DNA of 64,000 bases from Albugo candida (taxonomy: Eukaryota > Oomycota > Peronosporomycetes > Albuginales): assembly GCA_040437565.1 (NCBI GenBank), contig JBDOQK010000034.1, forward strand, positions 1-64,000, in the 5' to 3' direction. The position numbers and the translations under genes are program-made. Shown here piece by piece: positions 12,941-21,229 of this stretch (the first letter of the stretch is position 1; each line of letters opens with the position of its first letter). The notes beneath the pieces were generated by a model. The model saw only the letters and a program-made list of their open reading frames with translations. It was not told the origin of the DNA and searched no databases.

Positions 12941-13285
12941 ATGAGCTCTGCAGCTGATGAAGATATTTGCACAAAACCTAATCAGTATGCAACGTTAAGC
13001 TACGGAGAACCACAATTAAGGAATACTCAGAACCCAAAGCGTGCTGATAAGGACGAGTCTTTGTTCTTAGAGTATAAAGAATTGATGTCACCTACCAAAA
13101 TATACTCTCTCTTCATCCGATGTTGTGGTGCATATCAACGCCATATTCTCCAGCAAACATTACTTCATCATGTTCACCAACTTGCGGTAAACTTAAGTAA
13201 GCTCCGAAGAAGCACGATAATGCCGATGCGCTACGCAATCATAATCCTTTTCGGTCTATACTTCGGACTGGTGTGTTACCTTTAA
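12941..13285 (+). CDS. Hypothetical 114-residue protein with C-terminal hydrophobic tail
   Basis: An ATG frame of 114 codons starts 53 bp after the preceding gene. It begins MSSAADEDICTKPNQ, is polar in the middle, and ends with a hydrophobic run (YAIIILFGLYFGLVCYL) reaching the last residue, as in a tail-anchored protein. Its 3' half lies inside a segment (13085-13272) that recurs, diverged, at 13671-13820. In that second copy the frame is not kept. I do not recognise the family. The frame could instead be a chance reading through a repeated segment. Confidence 0.3.
   Translation: MSSAADEDICTKPNQYATLSYGEPQLRNTQNPKRADKDESLFLEYKELMSPTKIYSLFIRCCGAYQRHILQQTLLHHVHQLAVNLSKLRRSTIMPMRYAIIILFGLYFGLVCYL
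13085..13272 (+). repeat. Diverged direct repeat, copy A
   Basis: This segment matches 13671-13820 in the same orientation. The best-conserved core is the stretch from the ATGTTCA block through AAGCACGATAATGCCG. Copy A carries about 46 bp near 13120-13166 that copy B lacks. The two copies flank the 12-bp minisatellite. Confidence 0.75.
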
Positions 13286-13494
13286 GGGTGCCCTGAGTGA
13301 GGCGGCCAGATCTTGTTGTCGTGGTATACTCGCTTATGCCTAACTTACAACACACTAGCTGGAAGGTATGGTTTTCATTCACTTGTTCGGCTCGCCTTTG
13401 CACCATTCCAAATACTGTATGATTTCCCAGCTGTCACGAACACCAAATGAGTATACTGTATGACTTAGAATACGTTGAGAATGGACGTATGGAA

Positions 13495-13602
13495 TGACGT
13501 AAGGTATGAGATGACGTATAAAATGACGTATAAAATGACGTGTAAAATGACGTAAAGACATGACGTAAGGCATGACGTATAAAATGACGTATAAAATGAC
13601 GT
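13495..13602. repeat. 12-bp minisatellite with nine TGACGT cores
   Basis: TGACGT occurs nine times, at 13495, 13512, 13524, 13536, 13548, 13561, 13573, 13585 and 13597. It is mostly spaced exactly 12 bp in units close to ATGACGTATAAA. TGACGT is the known core site of CREB/ATF-type bZIP factors. The translations crossing it are only repeats of the unit, so it is non-coding. It lies about 460 bp upstream of the secreted-protein gene at 14062. Confidence 0.9.
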
Positions 13603-13670
13603 GATATGATTCACAGGGAAACCGTATGATGTGGACGGATAGGGTAAGCATTTAACCTTGTGTAAAAGTG

Positions 13671-13820
13671 GCTGACACCACCTTCCAAACCTCATACTTC
13701 TCTTCATCCGATATCACCATGTTCATCAACTTGCCATGAGCTTGAGTAAGCTCCGATGAAGCACGATAATGCCGTCGTGCCGCGCGACAAGATTCTTTTC
13801 GCTCTACTCCTTAGAATGGC
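13671..13820 (+). repeat. Diverged direct repeat, copy B
   Basis: This is the second copy of the segment at 13085-13272. It shares the core around AAGCACGATAATGCCG and lacks about 46 bp present in copy A. It contains no open frame of its own. Confidence 0.75.
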
Positions 13821-14061
13821 TCACCGCTTCGATGTATATATTTTCTAAAATAAGATCTACCTTTGATGCTATTGAGGCAATGTCATTCTAGCCAGTCCCA
13901 ACAGAACCTCAACAATTTATACTTATTTGAGGAGTAAAAGCTCTTTTCATTACGTTAGGGTATTAGTGTACAAAAAAGTAGGATCTTTCTGTAGTTGCTA
14001 TGAATGCATATCTTACGTTGCAGGTTGTCCACTATCTAATTTGCCATCAACAACAACACTC

Positions 14062-14553
14062 ATGGTCAATTCAAAGTTCCGCTTTGTCATTTTCGTACTG
14101 ACTGCACTTCATCTAAATGCGCTAAATGATATTGCCGCTCTTTACAATGGAGAAGATGTGCGACTCAAAACCGGAGATGCTTGTAGGGTATTACAGCTGA
14201 TTCCGTTCCGACGCCACAAATTCAGGAATGAGTGCGTAAAAGATGTCGCTTTTCGTAAATCTTCTTTTAGCGGATTTCCAACTAAAAAGTGTGAGAATCG
14301 ATTTATTGAATACAAATCGAAAATCAAAATAGATTTCAAAGTTGCAGAAAGTGAGAGCATATTTGCTTCCAAATCCAAAATGCACAATATGTTTGAAGTA
14401 CAGGGGTGGATTTTTGGATCGTGGGCTACGGCGGTTTTAAGTATAATGCGAGCAGCATATCCGGTAATCAATGCGTACAAGTCAAGTGAGGAAGATCGCG
14501 CTATTCTTTTTTTCATTCTGAGTGATGAGGCTAACGATTGCAAAAAAAAATAA
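14062..14553 (+). CDS. Predicted secreted protein, 163 residues
   Basis: The ATG at 14062 is chosen because it places a signal peptide at the N terminus (MVNSKFRFVIFVLTALHLNA, likely cut near residues 20-22). The frame is open further upstream but without a better ATG. The mature protein is basic, has four cysteines (in ACRVLQ, NECVKD, KKCENR and NDCKKK), a moderately hydrophobic stretch WIFGSWATAVLSIMRAAYPV in its second half, and ends in a lysine run. There is no RxLR-dEER signature. Together with the spliced secreted frame at 12538 and the TGACGT minisatellite it makes a small secreted-protein locus. I do not recognise a family; an effector role is inference. It is transcribed toward the convergent NUP98-NUP96 gene. 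Confidence 0.55.
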   Translation: MVNSKFRFVIFVLTALHLNALNDIAALYNGEDVRLKTGDACRVLQLIPFRRHKFRNECVKDVAFRKSSFSGFPTKKCENRFIEYKSKIKIDFKVAESESIFASKSKMHNMFEVQGWIFGSWATAVLSIMRAAYPVINAYKSSEEDRAILFFILSDEANDCKKK

Positions 14554-14555
14554 GT

Positions 14556-14982
14556 CTTTTTATATTTACTCGAGTTTCATATCAATCTCGATTGCCAGTA
14601 CTAGAAATTAGGATTACTACGACTACGAAGGTGCACGAATAGAAATAAACTAGGAGGCATACTTATTTGATTTCACGCTTTTAAGAACTCATGCGTTGGC
14701 TAAGTGACCCACCCTCATGTTCGCTAGATATTGACAGAAGTTTTCTCTGCTTGGAACCGAAAGTGGATCTAGACTTTGGTAGCTTCATAATGAAGAATGT
14801 GCTCAGTGGCCGGACTAATATTTGGTTAAAGAGAGATGGATCTTGAATTAGTCTGCACCTTCAAAGTGTAATCCCCTACGGGGTAGTAGTCACTGGAGTC
14901 AACGGTACGTAGCATTGTTACATTCGTCTCATTGACTTTTCATAAGAAGCAATGATAGGCGATCTGTCAGACACCCACTTCC
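14556..14982. other. Short convergent intergenic spacer
   Basis: About 430 bp separate the secreted-protein stop from the NUP96 stop on the other strand. I see no gene in it; it should hold both 3' ends. Confidence 0.5.
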
Positions 14983-16860
14983 TTAGCAGTAAGCTTCGAG
15001 GTAGGCTGAACAAGCTTTGGAGACAATATTCCTACGGTGTGTTTCCATGTAAAGAGTGTGTTGATTGCCAAGTATACTGCTCCACTCGGCCAAAGACGAG
15101 TATGGATCGACAGCGAGCTCATCTGATTCCACCACGTCAATCGCTGTTTTGATCGCTTTTGCAACCGTTGATAAGCTAATCAGCATGGAAGACACGCACG
15201 CGGCTACCATGACGCTGTATGTTGTATCCGAATCTGGTATGAACTCAGTACACCCTCTCAAGGCATCTTTCAGCGTTAGCGCCAACCTCGTACGCCTAAG
15301 CTCCATTTCCTGTGGCTTGCAAGTGACTGTGTCGTGGGCTTGCTCGAGACGTAAAAATTCAAGCCAGAGACCGCCACCAAGATACCATTCACAGCAATTC
15401 CACAACGGTATTGACAAAGCAAAAAGTTCCATTTCTTCGAGTAATTGCAAAAGCAATTGCTTGTCATTGCTAAAAAACAGTCGGGCGGCGATGTGTTTGA
15501 TCAAAACAGAATGAGCTTCATCGTACATTTCGGCAGCCATCCAGTGGCCAATTTCAGAATGATATGCATTTTTGTATCGCATGTCAAGCGCCAACGTCGA
15601 CTCGATCCAATGCACAGGTATCTTCAGTTTCTGCACCAGTTCTTCCAACTGTTCCGCAGCCATTTGAGCTACATCGCACGAATGTCGAAGCAATACAGCT
15701 CGACAGGTGGCTTCACGTTCTACAGGATTTGAGATGTTCAATGTCACGTACAAAGCTTCCTGCCACAACTTATTTCCTTCGAGTTGCATGATGAAATTCT
15801 GATACAAATGGGATTCCCACACAGCGTCGAGTTGGTACCCGAGTGCACGTAAGATGCTGTTCAGATGCCAACTCACTTCATAATCAAGGTATGCGGACGT
15901 GCCGTGCAAAAGTCCACTTGGTGATAGTACATTACACAACGCGACAGGTTGTTCGGCATACAATTTCAATACTTCCATCAGCATATCATCTTTGATCGAG
16001 CCACACGTCGAGACGGAACATGAAGCTGCCAAATTCTTTGCACAGGCTGTTTGATACATTGACAAAGCGCTTTTCAGTGAAGTGGAAGGTCCGTATTTAT
16101 ACCAAAAGAATAACGCGATAGCGGAGAGCCATGACAGTCTCCATTGAGATGAAGCAGTGACAGCTTCGACGGCTCCAGCGAGAACGCTATAAATGAGTGC
16201 GTGGGTCTCACTGAAATGCGATAAAGACTCATCAACTCCCCATTCTGAGAGTTGCGTCATGATCAAATGTCGGAATTCGGAGCCGTCATACGTTGCAATT
16301 TGTGCGACAAGTGTGGCGAGTCTCAAGTTTCCACTATCTGCTGCGAGCTCAGCAGCTTCCGTAATCTGATGTCTGCATAAAAGCTGTAAGATGGATTCTT
16401 CCGACGTGTCTTTCCTGTGACACGACTCATCCTCCAGCAAACCGATCGCATTTTCCATCCATCTCGAGATTGCTACACGACGCAAATCGACTGAGGGCAT
16501 CCTATCGAGAGTTTCCACGTCACATGCATCATCACGTACTGCAAGCGCCCCTGGTCCATCCTCCGCCAACACATTTCTCTCTTGACCCCACAACGCCTGC
16601 ACGAGTTTCCATAATACTTCGATATGACGCTCCACTTTACGACTCTGAAAAGCGTGCGAGTCGCTGTGATGATCCATGAATTTGCAGTACTGCTGTAGCG
16701 CGTGCGTGACGCCAATTCTTGAAGCAATTTGGAACTGCGGGCTTGGAGATGACGCAGCGAAAGTAGCACACTTGTAATGAAGCTCAAGTGTATCTCGCAA
16801 CCTGTCACGTCTCGCGGTATTGTTTGATTCGAATTGCAAAGGGAGTGCGATCGACACCAT
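14983..16860 (-). CDS. NUP96: NUP96 alpha-helical scaffold domain (intact part of the NUP98-NUP96 gene)
   Basis: This is a single uninterrupted frame of 625 codons, ATG at 16860. It is almost entirely helical and contains the Nup96 signature region ILQLLCRHQITEAAELAA followed by SGNLRLATLVAQIA, typical of the ancestral coatomer element of Nup96/Nup145C. The matching upstream part of Nup96 (17171-16902) is open in another frame. In the link between the two, the best-matching frame reads APSFRCS, then a stop where this family usually has a Trp, then GTQGELA. Either the link is mis-sequenced or an intron has been missed. The intact 625-residue frame argues against a dead gene. Confidence 0.85.
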   Translation of the reverse strand: MVSIALPLQFESNNTARRDRLRDTLELHYKCATFAASSPSPQFQIASRIGVTHALQQYCKFMDHHSDSHAFQSRKVERHIEVLWKLVQALWGQERNVLAEDGPGALAVRDDACDVETLDRMPSVDLRRVAISRWMENAIGLLEDESCHRKDTSEESILQLLCRHQITEAAELAADSGNLRLATLVAQIATYDGSEFRHLIMTQLSEWGVDESLSHFSETHALIYSVLAGAVEAVTASSQWRLSWLSAIALFFWYKYGPSTSLKSALSMYQTACAKNLAASCSVSTCGSIKDDMLMEVLKLYAEQPVALCNVLSPSGLLHGTSAYLDYEVSWHLNSILRALGYQLDAVWESHLYQNFIMQLEGNKLWQEALYVTLNISNPVEREATCRAVLLRHSCDVAQMAAEQLEELVQKLKIPVHWIESTLALDMRYKNAYHSEIGHWMAAEMYDEAHSVLIKHIAARLFFSNDKQLLLQLLEEMELFALSIPLWNCCEWYLGGGLWLEFLRLEQAHDTVTCKPQEMELRRTRLALTLKDALRGCTEFIPDSDTTYSVMVAACVSSMLISLSTVAKAIKTAIDVVESDELAVDPYSSLAEWSSILGNQHTLYMETHRRNIVSKACSAYLEAYC

Positions 16861-19800
16861 TGCATACGACGAATTGGATTAAAATGTGTCGGCAAATGCG
16901 ATCAGTTTGCCACACTATGCCAATTCACCTTGCGTTCCCTACGAACAGCGGAATGAAGGAGCCACAAAGAGTCCAACATCGTTTTGGCAAAGAAATTTCC
17001 AGCGATCATCCCACTCGCGCTTTTTGACTCCGCATTGCTCGCTTGTAGTAAGGCATATGTGGGTGATAGCTTTTCTGGTGCAAGTTTTCTGGTTTCAGAA
17101 TCGAATCCCCAAGGTTTGTACTCGTAGAGCGCTCCTATGCTTTCGCCTTTGTAGGAGATAAACTCGACCATTTCAACAGTGTCGGTATCGTCATCCTCGG
17201 GCGCAAGATGACTGTAGAATTCTTTCGAGGGATTCCACTTTCAAGAATGCTTTGGGATCAGTACTCTCAAAGGAGTCAATTTGCATGGGCTCACGGACAG
17301 ACATGTCCATCACAAGGTTCTTTATCGTTGTCTGATGCTGTTCAATGTGCGTTGGATGCTTCTCGGTATAAAACAGACGCCTTATCAGTGGAATGGCAAG
17401 CTTGAGTCGCTTTTTTGAAGAGCCGAAGGGAGAAGCCAACGAATGATCCATTGCAATTTCCAAAGTCTTCTCACTACAGTTCGGTGAATCGTCTGTTCTC
17501 TGATCTCTCCCTTCGTCCATTTCCGTCTCTTTTTCGTTGTCTTTGATCCCAAACGACTGAAATGCTTCACACTGAATCGCCATATTCCGAGTGCTACGGA
17601 ATAGACGATAAAGTCTGCATCGATATCTCTTGTCCGTTGTATCACGCGTTCTTCGTATCGTTTCACCAGTCGGGTCGTCCAAATGTGGTGGAAATATCTC
17701 CAAAAGCTCCACAATCGCAGGCTCAATCAGACCCTCCCCGACCGAATGCTTCTTTCCATCGTCTTTGTACACCATAACCTCTTTCTTCTCAAATGTATCA
17801 AGTTCATCGAGGTTCAGGTTCCGAATGTCTGTGAGCCCAATCCATTCCACCGATCTAAGTTCATGACAGCTCACAGTGAATGATCTGACTTGTGTCAGTT
17901 CTTGATGGCTCACTTGACAGATGCGGTCGTAAGGAGGAACAGTGTAATAGCCTGATTTTTTTTGAAGCGAAAACGCCAGGCATTTCTTCGGTTCTTTGGG
18001 GTAAGCATCGTTGATGTCACACATCGTCTATGACAAGAACTCGTCATTTGTCACAAATTGGTTCAGTTACCGAGGTTTAGTTGATAAAAATGCCATCTCC
18101 TTCCCCGATATACTATTCGATTTGTTGTCGTCGGCAACAACGATGTCGATAACGTCACCATTTTGTCGTTGCAGTGATTTACTGATAATTTCCGAAGTGT
18201 CCTCGGTGTCGAGTACTTCTCTATGACAGACGTATAAAATTTGTCGAGCTGATTGCGCTCCGATGTGCTTTGTGATAGGTTTCTTTGTATCATCCAATTT
18301 CTCATAAAGGGAGACATCAAGCGAGAATGGAAAATTCTCTGCGCCATACTAAAACGTAATTCGTATTCGGCCATCTGTCTCTTCTGTGACAGCGTCCGTG
18401 ACGATCGCCGGAACCTTTTCGACAATTCTATTCGCATGCCTCACGGAATTGTTATTGTTAATGATGAATTTCTTCCATGATCCTCGTAACAGTGAGCCAA
18501 GCGGAAGAGAATCAACAGTATTTCTCAGATGACTCGTTCTCGCTGATGTCGATGCTAAAGCTGTGGTTGGATGGAGTATCTTGGTCTTGGTAGTTTTGAA
18601 TAGCGTTCCAAGAAAGTAAGAGGTACAAAGCGGACGTCGAGAGGCGCTTTTATAGTGGGGACGCGATGCTGATGATGGTGTACTGATACTTCCACGTTTC
18701 AGGCCCACATGTTCAGCAAAGGAATGCCCTCGAGACAGTGTCGAAAAGCTATTCGATCCTACTTTTATCGCTTGATCGTCGAGTGCAGCTTTGACGATTT
18801 GATCCAGTAAGCCGTCTCCATATGACCCAGAGCCATATGGATTGATGTCAGGAGCAGCAATCAGTCCAGCTGGTTGGGCGTTGGAAGCCATATTGTTCTG
18901 AACAGAAATATTCCCAAATGTGTTACTGCCAAAGCCACTGAAGGCGGACGAAGCGGTGTTTCCAGGTACAGTTGATCCAGAACCAAAACCCAGAGTACTC
19001 GTACTTGCTCCAAAAGCCGATCCGGTGCCTCGACCAAAACCATTGGTGCCAAATTCCGAGCCAAACGATCCATTAGGTGTACCTGCGCCAACAAAAGTGC
19101 CAGAATTACCTAATATCTTAGTCGGATTCGTTTTCGTATTCGTTTACCTGAACAGAACTCCAGACTTTGGAGCATTAAAAAAGTTGTTTGTATTGTTTTC
19201 CGTCGCATTTGATTGACCGACAAACCCTCCAAAGCCTGTATTCGCCGCACCAAACATTGACGACCAGCTTGTAAGAGATGGTTTCGAGCCGAAAGTAGAT
19301 GGTTGGGTAGCACTATAAGCGCCAAATGTGTTTGTAGTTGAAGGTTTAGCAGCATTATTGGCTTCAAAGCTGAACGCTGTATTTCCTGTCGTCTTGCCAA
19401 AAAGAGAATTTGAAGGGGCATTAGTGGCTGTATCCGTTGCTCCAAATGCATTTCGAGAGCCTCCAAAAAAGAATCCAGTATTGTTACTGGCTGCAGGTGT
19501 CGTTGTACTTGTACCAAACCCACCAGCAAATGCGGGTTCTCCAAATGGTGAGCCGGTAGCACCAAATCCAGCGCTTGTAGAGGTATGAAAGCCTCGACTC
19601 ACACCGGATCCAAAAACTCCACTCGTCAAGCCCGTACCTGTCGGCTGAGTCGCCTGATTTCCGATCGTATTGCCAAACGCAGAATTTGTTGTTCCTGTGG
19701 AAACGAACGCCCCTGTGATCTGAAACCACCCGATGTAGCACCAAATGGCTGATCCGAAGTGGTGTTCGTACCAAATGCATTTCCAGCTGTAGCAACGCTC

Positions 19801-20125
19801 CAGTTGACGCCGCTGGTTGCGCATGGAACGAAGACGATCTAAAATTGCCAGAGCCTGACGTTGCTGGAGCTCCAAAAGAACTTGAAGGCGTTGTAGTAGA
19901 CCCAAATCCGGTTGACATACCTCCGAACGCGCTGGTCTTGGTATTTCCAAATAAGCTGTTACCGGTCGATTGCCCGGCGCCAAATTCTCCGGCATTGGGT
20001 GCTTGTGTTTCAAACGTGTTGAAAGGCTCAGTGAGCGGGCAGCTCAAGCGGCGAGAAATTGTGCACTTTGACGAACTGTGAGATTTTACTTGGAATTGGG
20101 ATTCAATTTTCCGATACTTGTGCAC
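14983..20125 (-). CDS. NUP98: NUP98-NUP96 nucleoporin precursor
   Basis: This is the fused nuclear-pore precursor that is known to cleave itself into the FG-repeat gate protein Nup98 and the Y-complex scaffold Nup96. On the minus strand, 20125-18900 is rich in FG dipeptides (NSLFGNT, SAFGG, GFGST, SMFGAANTGFGG). A linker with DINPYGSG follows near 18.85 kb. The autoproteolytic domain begins at KSGYYTVPPYD (about 17.95 kb), has VRSFTVSCHELRSVEWIG, and ends with the cleavage motif in VKHFSRLG (about 17.57 kb). Nup96 then runs to 14983. The start is unclear: no ATG lies at the 5' end of the frame, so a first exon is probably missing. The Nup98 half changes reading phase at least five times, at about 19.80, 19.71, 17.68, 17.53 and 17.24 kb, several of them at homopolymers, and has stops at 18349, 18067 and near 16.9 kb. 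Some stops may lie in small introns. Confidence 0.85.
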
Positions 20126-20707
20126 TTTTTATAATGTAGACTATACATACAGAAATGTATCGAACACGTAGTTGCGCTTCAAATACGTATAAGGGTACGT
20201 ATACATGCCAATTTATTGACTCACATCACTCTGATTTGATGTCACGGTGGATTTTGATTGATGGAACATGGCGATGACGGGATGAGTCTTCACGAACTTT
20301 CATTTCACGAACAATGCCTGTTAGTGATATAAAGAATTTGCGAGCATTGGAAATGTGATTAAAGTCGCACATGCAGAGGCCAATTCGTATAGCACTGTCA
20401 GCTCATAGTTAAAACATAGATTCGTATCCTGCAAAAATAAATCTAATTTTCGTATTGATCTAACTCTAGCGTGACGTCTGAAGGATGGCTCTTCTCGACG
20501 CTTGCTCTTATTCATCACATGCGATGCTATAAGCAGCACTTTCCGACTATTGCTTCTACTATTTGTTTAAGGCGCAGATTGGCTGTTAAGAGAATCGAAC
20601 GGACAAAAAAAGTCGCATCGAGTACACTCCAGATTCTACAAGCAATTTCTTGCACATGAGTGCATTTTTTGGTTTGCTTTGAGACTAATTTGTTGTGACT
20701 GATAGCT
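20126..20707. other. Divergent spacer upstream of NUP98
   Basis: This is probably the promoter and first exon region of NUP98-NUP96 (minus) and possibly of the small plus-strand gene to its right. No first exon or promoter motif could be fixed by eye. Confidence 0.35.
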
Positions 20708-21226
20708 GAAGAACTGTGATAGTTCGGAAAAAGAAGGTGTTGAAGTGGTGCTATTTCTTGAGAATTTATACGAGCGTCTCGTCTTACAAAGCGCAGAACA
20801 CAATTCGGAGCGTGCGACATCCATTTATGGCATATTGGCGATCTGTGAGGATCTTCCAGCACTTTTCTACAAAAAGCACATACTTGCATTTGAAAAATGT
20901 CGCACGTTCATTCGCAGCATTATGTGTGGGCCATAAATGTGACTCCATCTGTTTCCAACAATTAAGATGCATACTGTAGGGAAGGTTATGGTGGAAATAC
21001 GCATCAGCTAAAAATCATAAGCTTGGATTATAGGCAAGCCATTGCTGGTGATATGGATCTTGTTAGCCTCGAAAGCAGCAGTTCTCCACTGCTGACACTA
21101 GAATGGATGAAGAATGTGGCGAAAATGGAACAACTTGAACTGATGCGGAACAAAGCAATTGTCTATTACATAGTAACATCCGTCGGTGCCCAACATGTTC
21201 TCTCCATTATCAACGATGCGCACTGA
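20708..21226 (+). CDS. Possible small spliced gene, unknown function
   Basis: Two plus-strand frames read like protein. The first (about 20708-20936) contains VEVVLFLENLYERLVLQSAE and ALFYKKHILAFEKCRTFIRS, and is preceded by a TGATAG acceptor-like site. The second (about 21035-21226) contains GDMDLVSLESSSSPLLTLEW and KNVAKMEQLELMRNKAIVYY, and follows a TTATAG acceptor-like site. The intron between them would be about 100 nt, but its donor is not clear, and neither frame starts with ATG. A further upstream exon near 20.55 kb is possible. The composition is helical and charged. I do not recognise a family. Confidence 0.35.
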
Positions 21227-21229
21227 AGT

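Noticed and set aside
13379-13707. Repetitive frames reading RHFIRHF and VILYVILYV on the minus strand
   Set aside because: They are translations of the 12-bp minisatellite in different frames, not proteins.
12538-14553. RxLR or CRN effector class for the secreted frames
   Set aside because: I see no RxLR-dEER or LxLFLAK motif after either leader, so no known effector class can be claimed.
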